Assembly (NCBI RefSeq): GCF_000379625.1
Contig: NZ_KB903217.1
Coordinates: forward strand, 203,816-267,815
Reading direction: 5' to 3'
Length of the DNA stretch: 64,000 nucleotides
Source of the DNA: Actinomycetospora chiangmaiensis DSM 45062
GTDB taxonomy: Bacteria; Actinomycetota; Actinomycetes; Mycobacteriales; Pseudonocardiaceae
The notes under the pieces are model-generated. The model searched no databases, was not told the origin of the DNA, and saw only the letters and a list, made by a program, of their open reading frames with translations. A program made the position numbers and the translations under genes. Shown here piece by piece: positions 38,328 to 47,099 of this stretch (within the stretch, counting starts at the first letter, position 1; every line of letters begins with the position of its first letter).

Positions 38328-39815
38328 GTGTCCTTCGCCATCACGCAGTCGTGCTGCGTCGACGCCTCGTGCGTCGCCGCCTGCCCGGTCAACTGCATCC
38401 ACCCGGCGCCGGGTGAGCCCGACTTCGGATCGACCGACATGCTCTTCGTGGACCCGCGGGCCTGCATCGACTGCGGGGCCTGCGCGGAGGTCTGCCCGGT
38501 CGACGCCGTGTTCCCGGTGGAGAACCTCGTCGGTCCGCTGCGGGAGTACGCGGAGGTCAACGCCGAGTACTACGCCGGGAAGGACGCCCCGGCCGCCCTC
38601 GCCGGCTCGCCGTTGTTCCACGCGTGGGACCCGGTGCGCTTCGACCGCGTCCTGCCCGCGGACTTCCCCCGCCTCGACGTCGCGGTGGTGGGGAGCGGGC
38701 CGGCCGCGATGTACGCGGTGGAGGACCTGCTCCTCCACACCACCGCCCACGTCACGATCATCGACCGGTTGACCGAGCCGGGCGGCCTGGTGCGCTTCGG
38801 CGTCGCGCCCGACCACGCGTCCACCAAGCAGATCGGCGAGCACTTCGCCCGCTACCACGACCACCACCGGGTGCGGATGCGTCTCGGTGTCGAGGTGGGG
38901 CGCGACGTCACGGCGCCGGATCTCGCCCGGCAGTACGACGCCGTGATCTACGCCGTCGGGGCCGCCGAGTCCCGCGACCTCGGCGTCCCGGGCGAGGATT
39001 TGCCGGGCAACCTCGCCTCCACCACGGTGGTCGGGTGGTACAACGGCCACCCCGACGTCCCGGCCGACACGGTGGACCTGTCCGGGCCGCGCGTGGTGGT
39101 CGTCGGCACCGGCAACGTCTCGCTCGACATCGCGCGGGTCCTCGCCGCCGCCCCGGCGAACCTCTCCGGAGTGGCTCCGGGCGCCCTCGCGGCGCTGCGG
39201 CGCAGTGCGGTCCGCGAGGTCGTGCTGCTCGGGCGTCGCGGCCCGCGCGACGCCGCCTGGACCCGCGGCGAACTGCTCGGACTCCTGCGCCGCGACGACC
39301 TCGAGGTCGTCGTCGACGACCACGACCCGCGCGTCGCGGACGAGATCGCCGCCGCCACGACCACGGAGACGGCGAGCCTGCTCCGCGACGTCCCGCTGCT
39401 CTCCGGCGCCGGGGAGCCCTCTTCCCGACGGCGGGTGGTGCTGCGCTTCCACGCCGCTCCCGCCGAGATCGTCGGCTCCGGTCACGTGGGGGGTATGCGC
39501 CTCGGGAACGGCGACGTCATCGAGGCGGGCGTGGTGATCCGGGCGATCGGCCACCGTGGCCGGGAGGTGCCCGGGCTGCCGTTCGACCCGTCGTCGGGAA
39601 CGGTGCCGCACGTCGAGGGCCGGGTGCAGGACCGTCCCGGCACCTACGTCGTCGGGTGGATCAAGCGCGGTGCCTCCGGCGGGATCGGGGCGAACCGGGC
39701 CGACGCGGCCGAGACGATCGCGTCGCTCATCGCCGACGGTGCCGCGGGCGTGCTGGGTGCGGGCGCGTCGCGCAACCCCGTCACGCGGGCGCTCGGGCGG
39801 TTGGCCCGGCGCTGA
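38328..39815 (+). CDS. Ferredoxin-ferredoxin:NADP+ reductase fusion (FprB type)
   Basis: A 495-residue protein. Residues 1-70 are a 7-/8-Fe ferredoxin: C9/C10, C15, C19-Pro and C23, then C46-x2-C49-x2-C52-x3-C56-Pro. Residues about 105-495 are an adrenodoxin-reductase-like FNR with FAD site VVGSGPAAMYAVEDLL, NADPH site VVVVGTGNVSLDIAR and GWIKRGASGGIGANR. It would move electrons from NADPH through FAD to its own Fe-S clusters. M. tuberculosis FprB has the same order. GTG start. The 9-bp gap after the AurF-like gene implies one operon and a dedicated redox partner. Confidence 0.93.
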   Translation: MSFAITQSCCVDASCVAACPVNCIHPAPGEPDFGSTDMLFVDPRACIDCGACAEVCPVDAVFPVENLVGPLREYAEVNAEYYAGKDAPAALAGSPLFHAWDPVRFDRVLPADFPRLDVAVVGSGPAAMYAVEDLLLHTTAHVTIIDRLTEPGGLVRFGVAPDHASTKQIGEHFARYHDHHRVRMRLGVEVGRDVTAPDLARQYDAVIYAVGAAESRDLGVPGEDLPGNLASTTVVGWYNGHPDVPADTVDLSGPRVVVVGTGNVSLDIARVLAAAPANLSGVAPGALAALRRSAVREVVLLGRRGPRDAAWTRGELLGLLRRDDLEVVVDDHDPRVADEIAAATTTETASLLRDVPLLSGAGEPSSRRRVVLRFHAAPAEIVGSGHVGGMRLGNGDVIEAGVVIRAIGHRGREVPGLPFDPSSGTVPHVEGRVQDRPGTYVVGWIKRGASGGIGANRADAAETIASLIADGAAGVLGAGASRNPVTRALGRLARR

Positions 39816-39843
39816 GCCGGCGTGAGTGAGCGGCGCTGTCCCC

Positions 39844-39947
39844 GATCGCGCCGAATCCGGTTCTCTTGCTCCTTCGCTAGACAGCCGTAGACGACGTGAT
39901 CGACCGGGGATCGCGGCGTATTCGGTTCTCTCGCGTCGGTGCTAGAC
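39844..39947 (+). repeat. Two imperfect 39-bp direct repeats
   Basis: 39844-39882 and 39909-39947 both start GATCGCG, contain CGGTTCTCT and end GCTAGAC, with a 65-bp period. They lie in the gene-free convergent gap after the ferredoxin reductase. Confidence 0.65.
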
Positions 39948-40035
39948 GGACCGAGAGAGCGCGATCCGAGGGACGAGGGGTCACCATTGTCGGTCCGATC
40001 CGGCCGGTCGACGATGTGGCGAACCTGCCACTGGA

Positions 40036-40060
40036 TGACAGCAACGACGCTTCGCTGCCA
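40036..40060. repeat. Family B repeat, single unit
   Basis: TGACAGCAACGACGCTTCGC and the next five bases match the units at 31048, 60106 and 62926. It lies 12 bp from the TetR stop codon. Confidence 0.7.
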
Positions 40061-40072
40061 TAGCGGGCGCCA

Positions 40073-40696
40073 TCAGGGGTGTCGGAGCGCGTCCAACCCC
40101 GGCCAGACGACGGCCATCAGCATGTCGGCGAGCAGGTCGGCCGGCTCCTGGCCGTGCGTGGGGTGGTCGCCGCCGAGCCACCAGTCGGTGAGGCCCTCGG
40201 CGGCCCCGACCAGTGTGTGGGCGACCGGCTCCGCCGCCTCGGCCGACCCGCCCAGCTCGGCCGCGAGCAGCTCGGCGGCCCGGCGCACGATGGCGCGCCG
40301 CGCCGCGTCGACCGTGCCGGCGAACTCTCCGGTCGACGCCTGGCGGTAGAGCACGGTCCAGCCCTGCCGGTGGGTGGTCACGGCACCGAAGAAGGCCCGG
40401 AACGCGCGCCGGAGCCGGTCCTCGGCCCCCGGGCCGCGCGACCTGTCGTCGGGAAGGGCTGCCGCGGTGAGCGTGGCGACCAGGCGGTCGGCCTCCCGGG
40501 CGAGGCAGGCGGCGAACAGTTCGTCCTTGGTGCCGCCGTGGGCGTAGACCAGCGGCTTGGACACGCCGGCGCGCGCGGCGATCGCGTCCATCGAGGCGCC
40601 GTGCAGGCCCTCCTCGGAGAACACCGCGACGGCCGCGTCCAGCACCTGGCGGCGGCGCACCTCGGGGGCGAGGCGGCGGCGGGTCCCGGAGGTCAC
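40073..40696 (-). CDS. TetR-family transcriptional regulator
   Basis: A 207-residue repressor. The N-terminal helix-turn-helix (about 12-58: RRRQVLDAAVAVFSEEGLHGASMDAIAARAGVSKPLVY is the DNA-binding block) is followed by a ligand-binding helical domain (about 75-200). The GTG start is 84 bp from the divergent SCP2 gene. The shared gap contains CTACT...AGTAG overlapping the promoter, so it probably represses both itself and the SCP2/acyl-CoA dehydrogenase operon in response to a lipid or CoA ligand (inference). Confidence 0.92.
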   Translation of the reverse strand: MTSGTRRRLAPEVRRRQVLDAAVAVFSEEGLHGASMDAIAARAGVSKPLVYAHGGTKDELFAACLAREADRLVATLTAAALPDDRSRGPGAEDRLRRAFRAFFGAVTTHRQGWTVLYRQASTGEFAGTVDAARRAIVRRAAELLAAELGGSAEAAEPVAHTLVGAAEGLTDWWLGGDHPTHGQEPADLLADMLMAVVWPGLDALRHP

Positions 40697-40698
40697 CC

Positions 40699-40728
40699 TT
40701 GCATCTTATCTACTGCTGCGTAAAGTAG
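40699..40728 (+). promoter_or_regulatory. SCP2 operon promoter with TetR operator-like palindrome
   Basis: TTGCAT (40699-40704), a 16-nt spacer and TAAAGT (40721-40726) form a likely promoter. CTACT (40710-40714) and AGTAG (40724-40728) form an inverted repeat overlapping the -10. Confidence 0.55.
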
Positions 40729-40780
40729 CGAGGGTCAGCGGGACCGCTGGTACCTGAAACCTCACACCGGAGTGGAGACC

Positions 40781-41320
40781 GTGGCCGACAAGATCGACGT
40801 CAACGAGCTGGGTCGCAGCGTCGACCTCAAGAAGCTGTCCGACGAGGAGCTCGTCGGGGCGCTGCGCGACGCGCTCGCCGAGCCCGAGGGTGCGAAGACC
40901 GTCGACGCCTCGGTGTTCGCGCGGCTCGTGAAGGGCGCGAGCAAGTCCCAGCTCGAGGCGGTGATGAACTCCGACGCCCGCCGTCCCGTCATCGACGCGA
41001 TCTTCGGGCGGATGAGCGAGTTCTACTCGTCGAAGGGCGCGGGCTCCAAGCGGCAGGTCGTCCACTGGCACGTGACCGGCGCCCCCGGCGGCGGCAGCGA
41101 CGACTACCAGACCGCGATGCAGCACGGCACCTGCACCGTCTCCACCGGCCTCGACGAGGAGCCCCGCACCGAGCTGTTCATGAACGGCACGGAGTTCCTC
41201 AAGGTGGTCACGAACAACGCGAACCCGATCACGCTGTTCATGACCCGCAAGCTCAAGGTCTCGGGCGACGTCGGCTTCGCCACCGCCCTGCAGAAGATGT
41301 TCACGATCCCCTCGGCCTGA
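40781..41320 (+). CDS. SCP2 sterol-binding domain protein
   Basis: A 179-residue protein with the SCP2 lipid/acyl-CoA-binding fold in the C-terminal two-thirds (KRQVVHWHVTGAPGGGSDDYQ, FLKVVTNNANPITLFMTRKLKVSGDVGFA). A helical N-terminal part is present. It probably presents acyl or steroid-CoA substrates to the acyl-CoA dehydrogenase encoded 11 bp downstream. GTG 40781 with CGGAG 8 nt upstream was chosen over GTG 40772. Confidence 0.9.
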   Translation: MADKIDVNELGRSVDLKKLSDEELVGALRDALAEPEGAKTVDASVFARLVKGASKSQLEAVMNSDARRPVIDAIFGRMSEFYSSKGAGSKRQVVHWHVTGAPGGGSDDYQTAMQHGTCTVSTGLDEEPRTELFMNGTEFLKVVTNNANPITLFMTRKLKVSGDVGFATALQKMFTIPSA

Positions 41321-41331
41321 AGGCGCTGACC

Positions 41332-42543
41332 ATGACTTTCTCGATGGAACTGTCCGAGGAGCACACCGACCTCAAGGACTGGGCGCACGGCTTCGCCGCC
41401 GACGTCATCCGTCCGGCGGCCGAGGAGTGGGACGAGCGCGAGGCCACCCCGTGGCCCGTCCTGCAGGAGGCCGCGAAGATCGAGCTCTACAACTTCGAGA
41501 CCCTCGCGTCCTTCTGGGGCGACGAGACCGGTCTCTCGCTGCCGATCGTCAACGAGGAGCTCTTCTGGGGCGATGGCGGCATCGGCATGGCGATCTTCGG
41601 CACCACGCTCGCCGTCGCCGGCATCTTCTCCTCGGGCACGCCCGAGCAGATGGTCGAGTGGATCCCGCAGTGCTACGGCGACGCCGACGACGTCAAGGTC
41701 GCCGCGTTCTGCTCCTCCGAGCCCGAGTCGGGCTCCGACGTCGGCGCCATGCGGACCAAGGCCGTCTACGACGAGGCCAAGGACCAGTGGACGATCTCCG
41801 GCGCCAAGGCGTGGGCCACCAACGGCGGGATCGCGAACGTCCACGTCGTGCAGGCGGTCGTCGACCCGACGCTCGGCACCCGCGGCCAGGCCGGCTTCGT
41901 CATCCCGCCGAACACGCCGGGCCTCGAGTCGACCCGCAAGATCAAGAAGATGGGGCTGCGCGCCTCGCACACCGCCGACGTCTTCCTCGACGACGTCGTC
42001 GTGCCCGGCTCCTGCCTGCTCGGCGGCAAGGACAAGCTCGACGAGCGCCTCGCCAAGGCCCGGGAGGGACAGAAGTCCAAGGGCTCGGCCGCGATGCAGA
42101 CCTTCGAGCTCTCCCGCCCGACGGTCGGCTCGCAGGCCATCGGCATCGCCCGGGCGGCCTACGAGTACGCGCTCGAGTACGCGAAGGGCCGTGAGACGTT
42201 CGGGCGGCCGATCATCGACAACCAGTCGATCGCGTTCACCCTCGCCGACATGAAGACCGAGATCGATGCCGCCCGCCTGCTGGTGTGGCGCGCCGCCTGG
42301 ATGGGACGCAACGGCGTGACCTTCGAGGCGGGCGAGGGCTCGATGTCGAAGCTCAAGGCCGGCCGCGTCGCGGTGTGGGCCACCGAGCGCGCCATCCAGA
42401 TCCTCGGCGGCGCCGGCTACTCGCGGGAGCACCCGGTCGAGCGCATGCACCGCGACTCGAAGATCTACGACATCTTCGAGGGCACCGAGCAGATCCAGCA
42501 GCTCGTCATCGCGCGGTCCATCAGCGGCCGGCACATCGCCTGA
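41332..42543 (+). CDS. Acyl-CoA dehydrogenase
   Basis: A 403-residue FAD enzyme of the standard tetrameric type. The N-terminal helical domain starts FSMELSEEHTDLKDW. FCSSEPESGSDVGAM and GAKAWATNGG are the flavin/substrate segments. The C-terminal signature is QILGGAGYSREHPVERMHRDSK, then IFEGTEQIQQLVI, with the catalytic base expected in the EGTE region or an upstream equivalent. Co-transcribed with SCP2 under the divergent TetR. Substrate unknown. A strong hairpin terminator follows. Confidence 0.94.
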   Translation: MTFSMELSEEHTDLKDWAHGFAADVIRPAAEEWDEREATPWPVLQEAAKIELYNFETLASFWGDETGLSLPIVNEELFWGDGGIGMAIFGTTLAVAGIFSSGTPEQMVEWIPQCYGDADDVKVAAFCSSEPESGSDVGAMRTKAVYDEAKDQWTISGAKAWATNGGIANVHVVQAVVDPTLGTRGQAGFVIPPNTPGLESTRKIKKMGLRASHTADVFLDDVVVPGSCLLGGKDKLDERLAKAREGQKSKGSAAMQTFELSRPTVGSQAIGIARAAYEYALEYAKGRETFGRPIIDNQSIAFTLADMKTEIDAARLLVWRAAWMGRNGVTFEAGEGSMSKLKAGRVAVWATERAIQILGGAGYSREHPVERMHRDSKIYDIFEGTEQIQQLVIARSISGRHIA

Positions 42544-42557
42544 CGCTCCCCGGCCGT

Positions 42558-42597
42558 CGGCGCCGGTCACGAGGGTCTGCTCTCGTGACCGGTGCCG
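42558..42597. terminator. Terminator after the acyl-CoA dehydrogenase gene
   Basis: A 16-bp stem with one mismatch (42558-42573 with 42582-42597) and an 8-nt loop, 15 bp after the stop codon. Confidence 0.8.
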
Positions 42598-42639
42598 TCC
42601 GTATGTCGGAGCGGACGTCGTGCTCGGGCCGTGGCCGGC

Positions 42640-43140
42640 TCAGCTCCAGACGGTGGCTCGATGGACGTCGAGGTTGTGGAACGTGGGCTCCCCGTCGCAG
42701 AGCTTGCCGAGGCGCTCGGCGAACTCGGCGGTGGCCGGGTGGTCGGAGTTGGCCATGGCCCCGGCGTAGTCGGGGAACGCGACGACCTGGACGTAGGCGC
42801 CGGGGTGGTCGCGGTCCGCGCCGGTGATCGCCCACCGGGCGGTGCGGTCCCGGCCGATGGCCTCGGCCCATCCGTCCTCGGTGGCCTCGAAGTCCTGGAT
42901 CCGTCGCGTGCGGAACTCGATGAGCTGCACGAACGCGCCCTCGGCGACGAGGCCGTCGTCGGGCACGTCGCGCAGCGCGGCCCGCAGGCCGGCGCGCAGC
43001 TCCTCGTCATCGGCGTGGCCGTGGACGTCGACCGCGTGCGCCGCCGCGGCGCGGATCACCTCGTCGGGCTCGCCGGTGAGGGTGAGGGTGCAGCCGCTGT
43101 CACTGGGAACCTCTCGACAGTCGATCATCATGCGGGTCAT
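42640..43140 (-). CDS. DUF1059 domain fused to a monooxygenase-like (ABM) domain
   Basis: A 166-residue protein. Residues 3-50 match the small DUF1059 domain (MMIDCREVPSDSGCTLTLTG, then AAAHAVDVHGHADDE). Residues about 68-160 look like a dimeric alpha/beta barrel of the antibiotic-biosynthesis-monooxygenase type (AFVQLIEFRTRRIQDFEATEDGW, PGAYVQVVAFPDY). The GTG/ATG context gives an ATG start at 43140. Function unknown; stress or redox roles are plausible. It is divergent from a LuxR regulator, which may control it. Confidence 0.8.
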   Translation of the reverse strand: MTRMMIDCREVPSDSGCTLTLTGEPDEVIRAAAAHAVDVHGHADDEELRAGLRAALRDVPDDGLVAEGAFVQLIEFRTRRIQDFEATEDGWAEAIGRDRTARWAITGADRDHPGAYVQVVAFPDYAGAMANSDHPATAEFAERLGKLCDGEPTFHNLDVHRATVWS

Positions 43141-43309
43141 GACGGCTCCTCCGGGGTGGGGGTGGGTGCGGCGGTGCCCCCGGTCACGGCCGGATGGTCA
43201 CCTCTCGTGATCGCTCATCGGTCGAGGTTGACCCAATCAGGGAATCGAGAGACCGTCGTTACGCACTTTGCGCACCCGGGCGGCCGCACCGCCCGGGGGA
43301 GGAACGGTC

Positions 43310-44068
43310 ATGGATGCCGGGTTGGACGACCTGCACCGAGCGGTCACGCTGATAGACGGCCTCGCCGAGCTCGACGACCCGGCCGGGTTCGCCGACTGCG
43401 TCCTGCCGGGTCTGGCGGCGCTCATCGGTGCCGACCTGGTGACGTACGACGAGATCGGGCCGATCCCGCAGCAGATCCGCTACGCCGACCACCCCCACGG
43501 AGCGCTCGGCACGGCCCCCCGCGCCCGGTTCGTCGCCCATGTCGACGAGCACCCCCTGGTCAACCACTACCGGGCCACCGGGGACCGCCGGGCCCTGCGC
43601 ATCAGTGACCTGCTGCCCCGTCGTCAGTTCCACCGCCTCGCGCTGTACGACGAGTTCTTCCGCCACGTCCCCACCGAACACCAACTCGCCATCACCGTCG
43701 CCACCCCGGGCGCCCGGGTGGTCGGGATCGCGCTCGACCGGGCCCGCGGTGAGTTCACCGACGGCGATCGGGACCTCCTCGGCCTGTTGCGGGCTCCGCT
43801 GGCGGCCGGCCTCGTCCGCGCACGGGCCCGCCGCGACGCGCGCCTCGCACTGGACGGCGCCGGGTCCACCCGACGCGCACTTCTCACCGACCGCGAGATC
43901 GAGGTGCTCCACCTCGTCGCGCTCGGTGGCACCAACATCGCCATCGCGCGCGCCCTGGGCTGCAGCCCGCGCACGGTCGCCAAACACCTCGAACACATCT
44001 ACGGCAAGCTCGGCGTCCACAACCGCGCCGCCGCCGTCGCCCGACCTCCTCGTGCGCGCGGCATCTGA
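43310..44068 (+). CDS. LuxR-family regulator with GAF-like sensor domain
   Basis: A 252-residue protein. Residues 1-180 look like a GAF-type sensory domain. Residues about 185-250 are the LuxR helix-turn-helix (LLTDREIEVLHLVALGGTNI, then AIARALGCSPRTVAKHLEHI and YGKLGVHNRAAAVA). The start is ATG 43310 with GGGAGG 7 nt upstream. No adjacent kinase, so it is probably ligand-sensing. It is divergent from the DUF1059 fusion across 169 bp. Confidence 0.88.
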   Translation: MDAGLDDLHRAVTLIDGLAELDDPAGFADCVLPGLAALIGADLVTYDEIGPIPQQIRYADHPHGALGTAPRARFVAHVDEHPLVNHYRATGDRRALRISDLLPRRQFHRLALYDEFFRHVPTEHQLAITVATPGARVVGIALDRARGEFTDGDRDLLGLLRAPLAAGLVRARARRDARLALDGAGSTRRALLTDREIEVLHLVALGGTNIAIARALGCSPRTVAKHLEHIYGKLGVHNRAAAVARPPRARGI

Positions 44069-44150
44069 CGCTCGGCGTGGATCCACTAGGGTCGCAGACG
44101 GTCGCGGACCGGCGAGGAGCACCGGGGACGACGTCGGGTCCTGCCGCGGC

Positions 44151-44771
44151 TCAGTCGCGCCACCGCGCGAGGCCAGGACCGTCGAGCAGGTCGTACGCGG
44201 GGGCGCGGCCGCACGCGCCGACCGCGAGGGCGAGGGCCGGCCCCGAGATCGTCGGTCCGGTGCCGTGGACGAAGGTGGTGTCCTCGGCCTCGAGGCGCAC
44301 CCTGTCGAGTCGCCCGCGCGGCAGGAACACGCCCACCGCCTTCGGCGTCGTGAGGAACGCCAGCGAGGGCTCCACGTGGGCAGGGTCGACGTGGTCGACC
44401 GACGCGTGCCCGGCCAGCGCCCACACGATGTCGACGGTGTGCACGAGCACGTCGGTCAGCGGGGCCTCGAGCGGGAGTCCCGGCGGGTGGAAGGTCGATC
44501 CGGCGTTCGCCTCCAGGACGTCGACCAGGTCCGCCGCGTCGCGCTCCGCGAGCGACCGCGCCCAGGCATCCATCGCCCCGGACGGGCCGCGGTGACGCAC
44601 CATCGAGAGCGCCATCCGGGGCAGCGGGACCTCGAACGGCGTGACCAGGTGGGCGAGCACCTCACGGGTCCGCCAGCCCGAGCACAGGCTGGGCCGTGCC
44701 CAGTCCTCGTCGTCGAGCGCCCGGAACCGCCGGACCGCCGTGAGACGCGCGGTCCGCAGGATGTCCTTCAT
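44151..44771 (-). CDS. Maleylpyruvate isomerase/DinB-like mycothiol-dependent family protein
   Basis: About 206 residues of the DinB/MDMPI superfamily. The N-terminal helical domain has SLCSGWRTREVLAHLV with the His expected to bind metal, and LTDVLVHTVDIVWALAG carries the later His. Such actinobacterial proteins (TIGR03083 type) often use mycothiol. The start is uncertain: ATG 44771 gives the usual N-terminus but GGAGG directly abuts it, and GTG 44816 would add 15 residues. Specific substrate unknown. Confidence 0.78.
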   Translation of the reverse strand: MKDILRTARLTAVRRFRALDDEDWARPSLCSGWRTREVLAHLVTPFEVPLPRMALSMVRHRGPSGAMDAWARSLAERDAADLVDVLEANAGSTFHPPGLPLEAPLTDVLVHTVDIVWALAGHASVDHVDPAHVEPSLAFLTTPKAVGVFLPRGRLDRVRLEAEDTTFVHGTGPTISGPALALAVGACGRAPAYDLLDGPGLARWRD

Positions 44772-44893
44772 CCTCCGGACCGTAAGGTCCTGGATCGCTG
44801 TCCCGGAAGGCGACACGGTCGGCGACGACCGGGTTTCCGGGGAGTGACGCCGGGCACATACCTGACACGATCCGTCGTCGGGAAGGACGTGCC

Positions 44894-46135
44894 ATGGCGA
44901 TCGACACCGGAGCCACCACCGAGGCGACCGCGGGCGCCGACCCGTCGGGCGCGCCCCACCCGCTGACCGAGGCCCGCGGCACCGACTACTTCTCGGTCCG
45001 CAGCCGCTTCACCGCGCAGCAGTGGGAGACGTTCATGGCCGTGCGCCGGTTCGTCGACCACGAGGTCTCCCCCGTGGCGGCCGAGGCGTGGGACGCCGCG
45101 CAGATGTCGTGGGACGTCATCAACCGGCTGCCGGAGCTCGGCGTCGTCGGCGACGACATCGAGGGCAACGGGTGCCCGGGGCTCGACCCGCTGTCCTGCG
45201 GCCTCGTCGCGATGGAGCTGGCGCGCGGCGACGGCAGCCTCGCGACGTTCCACGCGGTGCAGTCGGGGCTCGCCATGAAGGCGATCGACATGCTCGGCTC
45301 CGACGAGCAGCGGGCCCGCTTCCTGCCGGGGATGGCCCGCCTGGAGACGATCGGGGCGTTCGGTCTCACCGAGCCCGACCACGGGTCCGACTCGGTGTCG
45401 CTGGAGACCACGGCGCGCCGCGACGGCGACTCGTGGGTCATCGACGGGGCGAAGCGCTGGATCGGCAACGGCTCGGTCGCCCACCGCACGGTGGTGTGGG
45501 CGCGGAACACGGAGTCCGGCGACGTCCACGGGTTCGTCGTCGACACCTCGACGCCGGGCTACGCCGCCAGCGTCATCCCCCGCAAGGGCTCCATGCGCTC
45601 CGTCTGGCAGGCCGACATCCGGCTCGACGGCGTCCGGGTCCCCGAGTCCGACCGATTGCCCGGTGCCCGGACCTTCCGCGACACCGGCCGCGTCCTCGCC
45701 ACCACCCGCGGCACCTGTGCGTGGATCGCGCTCGGCCACGCGACCGCGGGGTACGACGCCGCGCTGCGCTACGCGCTCGAGCGCACGCAGTTCGGGCAGC
45801 CGCTGGCATCGCTGCAGATCGTCCAGCAGCGGCTGGTCAAGATGCTCGCGGAGCTGACGGGGATGCAGCTCTACTGCATGCAGATCGCGCAGCTGGCCGA
45901 GGAGGGCGACCTCTCGCCCACCATCGCGGGCCTCGCCAAGATGAACAACACCTCGAAGGCGCGCTGGATCCTCTCCGAGGCCCGTGACCTGCTCGGCGGC
46001 AACGGCATCTTGCTCGACAACCACGTCATGCGGCACATGGCCGACATCGAGTCGGTGCACACCTTCGAGGGCACCGAGACGATCCAGACCCTCATCGTCG
46101 GGCGGGAGATCACCGGGCTCTCGGCGTTCACGTGA
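44894..46135 (+). CDS. Acyl-CoA dehydrogenase, glutaryl-CoA dehydrogenase-like
   Basis: A 413-residue FAD enzyme. Motifs: FGLTEPDHGSDSVSLETTA, GAKRWIGNGSVAHRTVVWA, QLVQQ-like IVQQRLVKMLAELTGMQ, and the C-terminal HTFEGTETIQTLIVGREITG with the catalytic Glu region. DYFSVRSRFT near residue 32 and the overall pattern are closest to glutaryl-CoA dehydrogenases. That would place it in lysine/tryptophan or dicarboxylate catabolism, but no partner gene is nearby. ATG start. Ends 3 bp from the convergent DUF1707 gene. Confidence 0.9.
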   Translation: MAIDTGATTEATAGADPSGAPHPLTEARGTDYFSVRSRFTAQQWETFMAVRRFVDHEVSPVAAEAWDAAQMSWDVINRLPELGVVGDDIEGNGCPGLDPLSCGLVAMELARGDGSLATFHAVQSGLAMKAIDMLGSDEQRARFLPGMARLETIGAFGLTEPDHGSDSVSLETTARRDGDSWVIDGAKRWIGNGSVAHRTVVWARNTESGDVHGFVVDTSTPGYAASVIPRKGSMRSVWQADIRLDGVRVPESDRLPGARTFRDTGRVLATTRGTCAWIALGHATAGYDAALRYALERTQFGQPLASLQIVQQRLVKMLAELTGMQLYCMQIAQLAEEGDLSPTIAGLAKMNNTSKARWILSEARDLLGGNGILLDNHVMRHMADIESVHTFEGTETIQTLIVGREITGLSAFT

Positions 46136-46138
46136 CCC

Positions 46139-46852
46139 TCAGCGCCACCACTTCGGGCCCTTGACCTCGACCGACCCGAAGGCGACCCGGCCGGTGACCA
46201 CCACGTGGGGGCGGCCGGCGGCCCGCCCGTCGCGCCGCTTGTCCTCGATGCTGCCTGCGGTCGCGCTCACGCCGTCCAGTGAGGCGCTGGCCGTCTCCGG
46301 CAGGCGCAGCTCGACCGAGCCGAGGGTCATGTCGACGTCGATCTCGACGACGTCGTGGTCGATGACGGCCTCGGTGAGGTCCAGCTCCGCCGAGCCGAGC
46401 CAGCCGTCGATCTCCATCCGCCGCGGCACCGCCCAGGCGCCGGAGCGCTTCACCGACCCGAGGGTGGCGTGCAGCGCGACGGTGCCCGTGGTGTCCCCGC
46501 CCGCGTAGGCGTCGCGCGGGGCCGACCGCCGGTCCCGGGACTCGGCCTCGGTGCGGGCCCGCGCCCGGTCGGGGTGGTCGAGCGGCAGGTCGACGACGAG
46601 CGTGTTCAGGTCCCGGCGGGTCCGGGCGACGATCGCGAGCCCGGAGCGCCGGTCGAACTCCAGGGTGTCGATCAGGCCCCGGGTGACCGCGTCGTGCAGC
46701 AGCCCCACGACGTGCTCCCGGTCGTCGTGATCGACCGGGAGGTCCGCCGGCGAGGGCGGCAGGTCGCCGCCCTCCCGTTCCGGGCCCGGGGTCGCGGGAG
46801 GGGTGGGCGCCACGGTCTCGTCGCTGCCCGGGTCACGGTTCGGCTCGCTCAT
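46139..46852 (-). CDS. DUF1707 SHOCT-like / LiaF-like domain protein
   Basis: A 237-residue protein. The N-terminus is Pro-rich and disordered. A DUF1707 domain follows (about 42-95: DREHVVGLLHDAVTRGLIDT, FDRRSGLAIVARTRRDLNTL). A beta-helix-like C-terminal part with repeated ATLGSVKRSG, DMTLGSVELRLP and VAFGSVEVKG strands resembles the DUF2154/LiaF C-terminal domain. In actinobacteria such proteins are linked to envelope stress, but no LiaRS-like pair is adjacent. ATG start. Confidence 0.85.
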   Translation of the reverse strand: MSEPNRDPGSDETVAPTPPATPGPEREGGDLPPSPADLPVDHDDREHVVGLLHDAVTRGLIDTLEFDRRSGLAIVARTRRDLNTLVVDLPLDHPDRARARTEAESRDRRSAPRDAYAGGDTTGTVALHATLGSVKRSGAWAVPRRMEIDGWLGSAELDLTEAVIDHDVVEIDVDMTLGSVELRLPETASASLDGVSATAGSIEDKRRDGRAAGRPHVVVTGRVAFGSVEVKGPKWWR

Positions 46853-47099
46853 GGCGACCACCCTCCCGCTCCCGGCGGGCCCGCACCTCGGGGTCCGACC
46901 CTGAACCGCATCGGGGTGTCTCGGGTCGTCTCGGACGCGCGCTAGACGGCCGGATAGAGCGCGAGTCACACGAACCGGTGACGGTTGCGGGCAATCGACT
47001 AACGCCGTCGCGGAGGACGGCGATGACCCGGCATGACCCGTTCGGCCCAGCGATGGTGCGGGCGTCCCGCCGGGTTCCCCCCTCGTCGAGGAGACCGTC

